A DNA stretch of 64,000 bases from Heliophilum fasciatum (GTDB lineage: Bacteria > Bacillota > Desulfitobacteriia > Heliobacteriales > Heliobacteriaceae), in the NCBI RefSeq assembly GCF_004341395.1, contig NZ_SLXT01000004.1, positions 1 to 64,000 on the forward strand, read 5' to 3'. The notes under the pieces are model-generated. The model worked only from the letters and a program-made list of their open reading frames with translations, was not told where the DNA came from and made no database searches. Positions 26,344 through 32,815 of this stretch are shown piece by piece (position 1 is the first letter of the stretch; each line of letters begins with the position of its first letter). A program made the translations under genes and the position numbers.

Positions 26344-29076
26344 ATGAATCGGACTGTGTTGAAACAAAGTACCAAGCATAGAGCGGATCACCAGGAAACC
26401 GCCGGCGCAATGCGTGCCGGAATATTCCGGTGCAAGAAAATTTCCTTGCTTCTGACGCTGATGATCCTCGTGAACCTGGTGCCGCTGGGCGTATTTGCCG
26501 CATCTGCCGCATCTGCGACCTTGACGGGAACCGTGACCATTCCGCAAGCTGTTCCGGATGGGCAGAAGGTGATAATCGAATTAAGCGCGAATCACGACAT
26601 GGGCAGTACGGAGGTTATCCTGAACCCGGGGCAGACGACGGCATCGTATGTTATTACGCTAAACCTCGCCGACCACCAAGATACCTATCTCCGCTACAGT
26701 ATTACCGATAGTGGCGGCATTGACATGGTGTCGTCTGGCATCTACAAGAACGATGCTGGCCACAGCATCTGCTATAGCGAATCAGAAATCTCCGCGATGT
26801 TCGATCCGATTTCCGCTGGGCAGACAATCATCGCGGACTTCGCGGTTCCTTTGGGATACCCGATTCAGGGGACCATTTTTTTGCCCGAGGAAGAAGTGGC
26901 CCCTGAGGGAGGCCTTCAGTACCAGATCACCTCAGGATTAGGGGTGACGCTGCCTGCCAAAGTCATGGCACAGGGCAGCTCTTCAGCGACATACCGAATC
27001 GTCATGCCGCCGAGCGCCACTAGCACAGTGGGGTGTATTCTGTCCAATCAAGACCGTTACTGCAAAGCGAACTACTATAGTCCTGAGGGAACAGCTCCGC
27101 ATTACAACGGAGGTAAGGTCCTGAACATTGCCAATCCGCTATCCAATGTCGATATCCAGTTGATTTCGGCATATCTCATTTCGGGGAAGGTTTATCTGCC
27201 AAGCGGGATTTCCAACACCGGGGTCACGACGGCAACATCCGCTATCATAGCAACCGGCCCTTCCTACAGCCTGACTGGTGAAGCCTGTTTTCCTCCGGGA
27301 GCAGAATTCTCCACATACCAGCTGCTTGTTCCAAGGAATTTCAATGTACAGACCTTGATGGCCAATGCCCCGACCGGAGGAACGATTGCGGGGATGTTCA
27401 TGCCGTCCTATTACAGCACCGATGCGCTGTCCACAATGTGGCCAGGGGCGACTGGATTCAGCGTGACAGACAATATGACAAAGAACATCGCCATAATTCT
27501 GTACCCGGCAACGACCGCTGTAGTACCGGTGACGACTCATACTGTTACCTATGACCGGAACGGTGGGGATACAGATGCGAACCCTGTTTCCCACAGTGTT
27601 GTCTCCGGCAGCGCAGTGGGCTCTTTGCCAACGGCGCCGACACGCTCCGGGTATTCCTTTACCGGATGGAATACGGTTTCGAACGGCAGTGGATCCGAAT
27701 TCACGGCGGGAACCGCGGTTTCACAGAATACGACGGTATATGCCCAGTGGTCGGTGGAGCCGGTGCAGACATATACGGTTACCTATGACCGGAACGGTGG
27801 GGATACAGATGCGGACCCTGTTTCCCACAGTGTTATCTCCGGCAGCACAGTGGAATCTTTGCCAACGGCGCCGACACGCTCTGGGTATTCCTTTACCGGA
27901 TGGAATACGGTTTCGAACGGCAGTGGATCAGTCTTTACTCATGCCACTGTAGTTTTGGCTGACCTTAAAGTTTATGCTCAATGGACGTTCAACCGCAGAG
28001 ACGGTGGCGGGAAGGCAAGACAGCCTGCCGCTCCCGTCAGCAATATTAATAGCGGTGCAAGCCTCGCCCAAGCCGACATGAAGCAGCTGGCATCCATGGG
28101 AAGCACCCTCACGGTGAACAGCCAGGATGGAAGCAGGCTGGTGTTCGACGCCGAGGCCGTAAAGGGTATTGCGAACCAGGCCGGTAGCAGCGTTCAGGCA
28201 ACGATGCAGAACGTATCCGCCCAGTATCAAACCAGCCACCCCGGCCGGGTGGTGTATTCCCTCACTGTTACCTCGGAAGGGAAGACCATCAGCCAGTTCG
28301 GAGGAAGCGTCACAGTGACTCTGCCCTACACCCTGAAACCGGGAGAAGACCCCAGTCGGGTGGCCATCTGGCACTTGGCGGCTGACGGCATCCTTACGGA
28401 GATCCCCTGTAGCTACGATGTAGCCACCGGTCGTGTAACCTTCAAGGTGAGCCATTTCGCGCTCTATATGATCGGCCTTAACCAGGCGACGGGCCAACCA
28501 GCCGCAGGCACCCGCTCCAAGAGCTTTGCCGATATGAAGGCCGATGAATGGTTCAGTGGGGCCGTGCAGTACATGACCGACAGGGGCCTGATGGAGGGCA
28601 CCGATGCCAACAGTTTCGGCCCACAGGGAGACGTCACCCGGGCCATGATCGTGACCATCCTTTGGCGTATGGAGGGCAAGCCCGCTCCGGCTTCATCGGC
28701 GGCCTTTGCCGATGTGCCCGCAGGGGAATACTACACCCAGGCAGTGGCCTGGGCAGCTAAGGAGGGCATCGTCAAAGGCCACAGCGCCGACCGATTCGCT
28801 CCCCAACAGAGCATCACCCGGGAGCAATTGGTCGCCATGCTGTTCCGCTACGCCCAGTATAAGAAGCAGGACACTTCCCAGGGCAGCATGTCCAGTCGGG
28901 AGTATGCCGATTACGGCAACATATCGGAATACGCAGCCCCGGCAGTAGCCTGGGCAGTGCACAAAGGCCTGCTGTTGGGCAGCGACAACCAGCTGCTGCC
29001 TGGCGGAAACACTACCCGTGCGCAAGTGGCGGCACTGCTTCAGCGCTTCGACGAAAGCCACAGGTTGGAACCCTGA
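26344..29076 (+). CDS. SLH-domain surface protein with InlB-type repeats
   Basis: A 910-aa exported protein; ATG 26344 follows AGGAG by 9 nt (GTG 26335 is an alternative). Signal peptide near residues 28-55 (CKKISLLLTLMILVNLVPLGVFAASA). Then a beta-rich region, two Listeria/Bacteroides-type (Flg_new, InlB B-like) repeats at about 400-475 and 478-553 (VTYDRNGGDTD, then GYSFTGWNTVSNGSGS, then VYAQW), a conserved pre-SLH domain, and three SLH modules from about residue 726 (SFADMKADEWFSGAVQYM; AFADVPAGEYYTQAVAWAA; YADYGNISEYAAPAVAWAV). SLH modules bind pyruvylated cell-wall polymer. Codon use and style resemble gut Clostridia more than the neighbouring genes, hinting at transfer. Confidence 0.92.
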   Translation: MNRTVLKQSTKHRADHQETAGAMRAGIFRCKKISLLLTLMILVNLVPLGVFAASAASATLTGTVTIPQAVPDGQKVIIELSANHDMGSTEVILNPGQTTASYVITLNLADHQDTYLRYSITDSGGIDMVSSGIYKNDAGHSICYSESEISAMFDPISAGQTIIADFAVPLGYPIQGTIFLPEEEVAPEGGLQYQITSGLGVTLPAKVMAQGSSSATYRIVMPPSATSTVGCILSNQDRYCKANYYSPEGTAPHYNGGKVLNIANPLSNVDIQLISAYLISGKVYLPSGISNTGVTTATSAIIATGPSYSLTGEACFPPGAEFSTYQLLVPRNFNVQTLMANAPTGGTIAGMFMPSYYSTDALSTMWPGATGFSVTDNMTKNIAIILYPATTAVVPVTTHTVTYDRNGGDTDANPVSHSVVSGSAVGSLPTAPTRSGYSFTGWNTVSNGSGSEFTAGTAVSQNTTVYAQWSVEPVQTYTVTYDRNGGDTDADPVSHSVISGSTVESLPTAPTRSGYSFTGWNTVSNGSGSVFTHATVVLADLKVYAQWTFNRRDGGGKARQPAAPVSNINSGASLAQADMKQLASMGSTLTVNSQDGSRLVFDAEAVKGIANQAGSSVQATMQNVSAQYQTSHPGRVVYSLTVTSEGKTISQFGGSVTVTLPYTLKPGEDPSRVAIWHLAADGILTEIPCSYDVATGRVTFKVSHFALYMIGLNQATGQPAAGTRSKSFADMKADEWFSGAVQYMTDRGLMEGTDANSFGPQGDVTRAMIVTILWRMEGKPAPASSAAFADVPAGEYYTQAVAWAAKEGIVKGHSADRFAPQQSITREQLVAMLFRYAQYKKQDTSQGSMSSREYADYGNISEYAAPAVAWAVHKGLLLGSDNQLLPGGNTTRAQVAALLQRFDESHRLEP
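27541..27927 (+). repeat. Near-identical DNA duplication of InlB-type repeat
   Basis: Segments 27541-27693 and 27775-27927 (period 234 bp, 78 codons) differ at only a handful of positions by eye, including synonymous ones. Such similarity implies recent duplication or gene conversion, and the tract can expand or contract by recombination. Confidence 0.85.
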
Positions 29077-29127
29077 ATGTGATAGAATCGCCACAAGGAA
29101 CCATTCAATAAATATCCAACTATAGTT

Positions 29128-29175
29128 CAATCCCTCTGACTGGCGTTTAAACACTGGACAGAGGGATTGTTTTCT
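29128..29175 (+). terminator. Intrinsic terminator after the SLH gene
   Basis: CAATCCCTCTG (29128-29138) pairs with CAGAGGGATTG (29159-29169) and is followed by TTTTCTT. An 11-bp stem with a 20-nt loop that itself can pair partially. Confidence 0.75.
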
Positions 29176-29304
29176 TATGAGGATAGGGGGCTCATTCTGA
29201 GAAGTAGGCCCAGAAATGGCTGAAATCAAAGGCTTCAAGTGAATAAAGTATGAGCTTTTGCACAAAATAAAAAATGAAGTCATAGCTAATAAGGAGATAT
29301 AAGT

Positions 29305-29418
29305 ATGGATAAACCCGTGGTTGCTGGAAAATCACCTATTCCAGTTGAGATTAAAAAGGGTGCCTGCAAGCAAACTAAGAACCCTCCATACTGTGATGGT
29401 TCACACCAAAATCTTTAA
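29305..29418 (+). CDS. Shortened CDGSH iron-sulfur protein
   Basis: A 37-aa product with AAGGAG 8 nt before ATG 29305. It reads KPVVAGKSPIPVEIKKG, then ACKQTKNPPYCDGSH. Full CDGSH proteins have C-x-C-x2-(S/T)-x3-P-x-C-D-G-(S/A)-H, giving three Cys and one His for a 2Fe-2S cluster. Here the last two cysteines and the His are kept but the residue two before the CKQT cysteine is Gly, and the usual linker between the N-terminal strand and the motif is missing, as though about eight to ten codons were deleted. It may be non-functional or bind metal differently. AT-rich like the next gene. Confidence 0.7.
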   Translation: MDKPVVAGKSPIPVEIKKGACKQTKNPPYCDGSHQNL

Positions 29419-29433
29419 TAATTGATTATAAGA

Positions 29434-29465
29434 GTCTATGTATCTTATACATAGGCTTTTTATAT
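29434..29465 (+). terminator. Intrinsic terminator after the CDGSH gene
   Basis: A 10-bp stem (29434-29443 with 29447-29456, one G-T pair) with a 3-nt loop, followed by TTTTTATAT. It separates the CDGSH gene from the dioxygenase-family gene. Confidence 0.7.
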
Positions 29466-29528
29466 ATTTCCCTAGAGGTTTTTTAGCGATTATCATAAAT
29501 ATATAATTACAGAAAAGGAAGTGAAAAG

Positions 29529-30293
29529 ATGATTCCTTCGATATTTTTATGCCATGGCGGACCGACACTTGTGGTGGAAAAAAACGAATATACTGATTTT
29601 CTTAAAGACTTGGGCAAAAAACTAACACCTAAAGCTGTTGTCATATTTACAGCCCATTGGGAAAGTGAAATTACAACAATCTCATCAATGGATGATACCT
29701 ACGATATGATCTATGACTTTTCCGGATTCCCAAAAGAATTATATTCAATAAAATATCCTGCCAAGGGTTCTGTAGAAGTAGCTTCAAAGCTCAAATCCAT
29801 GTTGGGTAATAATGGCATTGAAAGCAAGTTTAACGAAAACAGAGGATTGGATCATGGTGCGTGGGATGTTCTTTACTTAATGTATCCAAATGCAACGATA
29901 CCTGTTGTTCAAGTATCAGTAAATCCCTATTTGGCGATGGAAAAGCAATATGAGATAGGAAGGGCCATTAAAGAACTGGGAGAAGAGGATATTCTGGTAA
30001 TAGGAAGCGGTTCGACCGTTCATAACCTTGCTACAGTAGATTGGAATTCTACAAAGGTGGAAGAATGGGCAGTAGAGTTTGACAATTGGCTTATAGAAAA
30101 AGTAGAGAATAATGATAAAGAAGTTCTGTTTAATTACAGGGAGACAGCACCATATGCTAAACGTGCCATACCACGTGAGGAGCACATAGTTCCTATGTTT
30201 ATAGCCATGGGATGCGGTAACAAAGACAAGCCAAAGCTTTTACACCAAAGCTATGTATATGGAACTTTAAGTTATATATGTTTTGAGTTCTAA
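29529..30293 (+). CDS. Class III extradiol dioxygenase / DODA-family protein, AT-rich copy
   Basis: A 254-aa protein of the LigB/DODA (YgiD-like) family. Seen: N-terminal FLCHGGPTLVVE, the metal-binding region FTAHWES, the conserved RGLDHGAWDVLYLMYP, and GSGSTVHNLATV. The histidines in CHGG, AHWE, LDHG and VHN match the usual metal and proton-transfer residues. Family members cleave catecholic rings such as DOPA, but bacterial substrates are mostly unknown. The gene is clearly more AT-rich than its surroundings and uses codons such as ATA and AAA heavily, so it was probably acquired. A GC-typical paralogue lies at 41681-42460. RBS AAAAGGAAGTG precedes ATG 29529. Confidence 0.88.
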   Translation: MIPSIFLCHGGPTLVVEKNEYTDFLKDLGKKLTPKAVVIFTAHWESEITTISSMDDTYDMIYDFSGFPKELYSIKYPAKGSVEVASKLKSMLGNNGIESKFNENRGLDHGAWDVLYLMYPNATIPVVQVSVNPYLAMEKQYEIGRAIKELGEEDILVIGSGSTVHNLATVDWNSTKVEEWAVEFDNWLIEKVENNDKEVLFNYRETAPYAKRAIPREEHIVPMFIAMGCGNKDKPKLLHQSYVYGTLSYICFEF

Positions 30294-30371
30294 AATAAAT
30301 CCAAAAAACTCGTAAACGTCAGCACAGGGACGATCACGCCGGAATAGGTTGATAGCGGGGGGAATGCGCTT

Positions 30372-30668
30372 ATGGAATTCTATAACGTATTGGTATCCAC
30401 CGCTATCGAAATCACCGCTTTTGTTGTCCTCGTGTTGTCCATCGTGGCCTACAATCAATTCAAGCCGAAGGTAGAAGCTTTTCTGGAAGCAAATTTAACC
30501 CAGCAGCAATTGGCGACACTCAAGCAACTCTGTGATTTTGCCGTCGTTGCTGCCCGAGAGAGGTTCAAGACGATGGACGGAAAAGCACAGTATGAAGCGG
30601 CTGTCGAATTGGTAGTTGGTGGACTGCAGGCAAAAGGCATCTTTTTGGACGAAGAAGTGGTTAAGTAG
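30372..30668 (+). CDS. Phage holin-like protein (LLH type) ending at an in-frame TAG
   Basis: A 98-aa product with one N-terminal membrane segment (VLVSTAIEITAFVVLVLSIVAY) and a helical cytoplasmic part (FAVVAARERFKTMDGKAQYEAAVELVVGGLQAKGIFLDEEVVK). This matches the LLH-type phage holin family, whose members form pores that release lysin. Immediately after the TAG at 30666-30668 the same frame continues for 21 sense codons (AVERAYQEAKSQGIVQ, then SLATE) to TAA at 30732-30734, and that continuation looks like the normal family C-terminus. The gene seems to be a holin shortened by an amber mutation; no endolysin or other phage gene adjoins it. Confidence 0.7.
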   Translation: MEFYNVLVSTAIEITAFVVLVLSIVAYNQFKPKVEAFLEANLTQQQLATLKQLCDFAVVAARERFKTMDGKAQYEAAVELVVGGLQAKGIFLDEEVVK

Positions 30669-30734
30669 GCAGTGGAAAGAGCTTATCAAGAAGCAAAAAG
30701 CCAAGGTATTGTTCAGTCACTGGCAACTGAATAA
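30669..30734 (+). pseudogene. Detached C-terminal codons of the holin-like gene
   Basis: In frame with the holin-like gene beyond its TAG: 21 sense codons, then TAA. The residues AVERAYQEAKSQG extend the preceding DEEVVK helix in the pattern LLH holins show at their C-terminus. No start codon with a ribosome binding site is present, so this part is expressed only by read-through, if at all. Confidence 0.6.
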
Positions 30735-30778
30735 ATGAAGAAGCCTCGATCGCAAGCAAGATCGAGGCTTCTTCATTT
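30733..30778 (+). terminator. 19-bp hairpin after the holin-like gene
   Basis: AAATGAAGAAGCCTCGATC (30733-30751) pairs perfectly with 30760-30778 around an 8-nt loop. The flank is TTTATTG, a weak U-tract. It overlaps the TAA that would end the unbroken holin frame, which supports the view that the gene originally ended there. Confidence 0.75.
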
Positions 30779-30887
30779 ATTGTTGGTAAGTCACTGTGCA
30801 CCAAATATTTGTTTTTATCCACTGTTATGAGATAATCAGGTTGTATTTTACAGGTGATCAGACAGCCATGAATATTTCGCTCTAAGA

Positions 30888-30937
30888 GAGCCATTGTGTC
30901 AGCGAACCAGAGCCATGATCACGGAAAAATAGAGCCA
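30888..30937. repeat. Three GAGCCA direct repeats at 22-bp period, possible IS21-type end
   Basis: GAGCCA begins at 30888, 30910 and 30932, exactly 22 bp apart, with TGTCAGCGAACCA and ACGGAAAAAT between them. Multiple short direct repeats near a TGTxxx terminus are how IS21-family ends bind their transposase. No istA/istB gene is present, so this would be a solo remnant. The rest of 30779-31043 (about 265 bp) shows no convincing gene. Confidence 0.4.
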
Positions 30938-31043
30938 CCTTCATGGAGCGGCGATCCACCCGTTTGCAGGTAGATAGGAAAGCCGACGTAAGAAATGAAT
31001 GGATATCGTTCATACTATTGAAGTACAAGAGCGAAGGAGTGTT

Positions 31044-31742
31044 ATGATGAATAAAGTGACCGTAGAGTTTTTCCATGACGTAATATGTAGCTTTTGCTTC
31101 CCCATGTCATATCGGATGCGTCAACTCCAAAAAATGATGCCAGAAGTTCAAATCGTGCATCGATCCTATGCGCTGGTCAAATCAGAACGCGATTTTGACG
31201 AAATGTTTGGTTCAAGAGCAGCGGCCAAGGCCGAAATTCTGAGCCATTGGGAACAGGCCAATCAAAATGATGATCTGCACCGGTTTAACATCTCGGGAAT
31301 GTATCAGGCAGATTTTCCCTTCCCGACTTCCCTGAAAGCGCTTACTGCCTGTAAAGCGGCATACTTCACCGCAGGCGACGCTGGCTATTGGGATGTTTTT
31401 GACGCTCTGCAACATGCCTTGTTCGTACAAAACCGCAACATTGAAGAACGGGATATCATTAATGACTGCATCAGGCAAAGTGGTATCGACTTTGCAACAT
31501 GGGAGCAGCATTATAACAGTGATGATACCAAGGAAGCGGTGGAGAAAGATTTAATTCTTGCAAAACAATATGGCGTCCACGCGGTTCCATGCCTGATCAT
31601 CGAAGGAAAATATCGCATCAGCGGTGCCCAGCCTCTTGCGCAAATTATCCAGGCCATCGGCAGCGCTGTGGAAACACAAGAGCAAACTCCTCCTGCCGGT
31701 GCGTCCTGCCGATTGGATGGCAGTAAAATCAAATGCGATTGA
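31044..31742 (+). CDS. DsbA-family (FrnE-like) thiol oxidoreductase
   Basis: A 232-aa cytoplasmic thioredoxin-fold protein of the FrnE/2-hydroxychromene isomerase-like branch. ATG 31044 (or 31047) follows GAAGGAG. The active-site motif is CSFC in VEFFHDVICSFCFP, the cis-proline is in VHAVPCLIIEGKYRISGAQP, and the helical insertion lies between. The C-terminal tail adds two cysteines (ASCRLDGSKIKCD). Without a signal peptide it probably acts on cytoplasmic substrates; some FrnE homologues protect against oxidative stress or act in polyketide synthesis, but no partner gene is nearby. Monocistronic, with its own terminator. Confidence 0.88.
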   Translation: MMNKVTVEFFHDVICSFCFPMSYRMRQLQKMMPEVQIVHRSYALVKSERDFDEMFGSRAAAKAEILSHWEQANQNDDLHRFNISGMYQADFPFPTSLKALTACKAAYFTAGDAGYWDVFDALQHALFVQNRNIEERDIINDCIRQSGIDFATWEQHYNSDDTKEAVEKDLILAKQYGVHAVPCLIIEGKYRISGAQPLAQIIQAIGSAVETQEQTPPAGASCRLDGSKIKCD

Positions 31743-31819
31743 TTAATTTGCCGATGAATATAGGAGACTCGTGTCCTTTTCAAGCGTTACTAATAAAAAC
31801 AGTTACAGCCGCCTCAAAA

Positions 31820-31857
31820 GCACTCTACGGCCAATGTTGTAGAGTGCATTTTTTTAT
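31820..31857 (+). terminator. Intrinsic terminator after the DsbA-family gene
   Basis: GCACTCTAC (31820-31828) pairs with GTAGAGTGC (31839-31847) and is followed by ATTTTTTTAT. A standard Rho-independent terminator. Confidence 0.87.
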
Positions 31858-31898
31858 GCCACCTGCGCCAATCGTTAATGAGTAGAGATAATTTACAA

Positions 31899-31928
31899 TT
31901 GAAAATTGGATGGATTATGAAGTATGAT
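31899..31928 (+). promoter_or_regulatory. Sigma-A-like promoter for the RsbQ-like/GGDEF pair
   Basis: TTGAAA (31899-31904), an 18-bp spacer and TATGAT (31923-31928), about 50 bp upstream of the hydrolase start at 31979. The preceding terminator makes this the likely start of the two-gene transcript. Confidence 0.5.
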
Positions 31929-31978
31929 CAAACTAACGATCATCCCGTGTGCAACTCGTTATTGGAGGAGGGGAATTA

Positions 31979-32800
31979 ATGAAAAACATTTTATCACGCA
32001 ACAATGTCAACATCCTTGGAAAAGGAAAAAAAACGATCCTATTCGGCCACGGTTTTGGCTGTGATCAAAATATCTGGCGGCTCATGATTCCCTATTTTGA
32101 AGACGACTACCGAATTGTCCTCTTTGACTATGTTGGGTCAGGGAAGGCCGATGTTGCCGCTTATGATCCGCAACGTTACAGCACTCTGCATGGGTATGCC
32201 CGGGATGTCATCGAGATTTTAGAAGCTCTCGCTGGTGACCCCGTCATCTTCATCGGGCACTCCGTCAGTGGTATGCTCGGTTTGCTGGCGTCGATCCAAA
32301 GACCGGGGTTATTTGCAGCGCTGATCATGCTCGGTGCTTCACCGAGGTATATCAATGACCTGCCCGATTATTATGGTGGCTTTACGGATGATGAAGTCAG
32401 CCAGTTGCTGGACATGATGGAGCAAAATTTTGTGGGCTGGGCAAGCGTCAATGCCGCTGCCTTGATGAACCAGCCCGAACAGCCTCACCTGACTGAGCAA
32501 TTAAAAGCGGCCCTTTCTGCGGAGAACGCCTTAGTGATGCATAATTTTGCTAAAGCCATCTTTTTATCGGATCACCGGAAGTACTTGGCCGAGGCTACAG
32601 TCCCGACTTTAATTGTGCAATGTTCGGAAGACAGCATCGTGCCAATCGAGGTTGGAACCTATCTGCATAACCATATCAAGAACAGTGTGCTGAAAGTTAC
32701 AGATACCAAAGGACATTACCCTCATATCAGTCAACCGCAGGAAACGGCAAAAATGATCTTGAACTACATAACTGGCACTAGCGTTTCCGGAGAACCATAA
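31979..32800 (+). CDS. RsbQ-like alpha/beta hydrolase
   Basis: A 273-aa alpha/beta hydrolase from ATG 31979 with GGAGGAGGGG upstream. The catalytic triad is S95 (FIGHSVSGML), D218 (VQCSEDSIVP) and H246 (GHYPHIS), within one residue of the S96/D219/H247 triad I recall for Bacillus subtilis RsbQ. The oxyanion region LFGHGFGCDQNIW is also RsbQ-like. RsbQ generates or binds an unknown small hydrophobic ligand that is sensed by the PAS domain of RsbP; the fold is shared with plant karrikin/strigolactone receptors. Here the next gene, 15 bp downstream, is a PAS-GGDEF protein rather than a PP2C phosphatase. A signalling rather than metabolic role is inferred. Confidence 0.88.
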   Translation: MKNILSRNNVNILGKGKKTILFGHGFGCDQNIWRLMIPYFEDDYRIVLFDYVGSGKADVAAYDPQRYSTLHGYARDVIEILEALAGDPVIFIGHSVSGMLGLLASIQRPGLFAALIMLGASPRYINDLPDYYGGFTDDEVSQLLDMMEQNFVGWASVNAAALMNQPEQPHLTEQLKAALSAENALVMHNFAKAIFLSDHRKYLAEATVPTLIVQCSEDSIVPIEVGTYLHNHIKNSVLKVTDTKGHYPHISQPQETAKMILNYITGTSVSGEP

Positions 32801-32815
32801 AAGAAAGATGGGATC

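Noticed and set aside
30666-30668. TAG as a pyrrolysine codon
   Set aside because: No pyl gene or methylamine methyltransferase is in the window, and holins have no reason to carry pyrrolysine; a point mutation is simpler.
30661-30894. 77-aa minus-strand gene between the holin-like and DsbA-family genes
   Set aside because: It runs across the 19-bp terminator hairpin, lacks a ribosome site and resembles no family.
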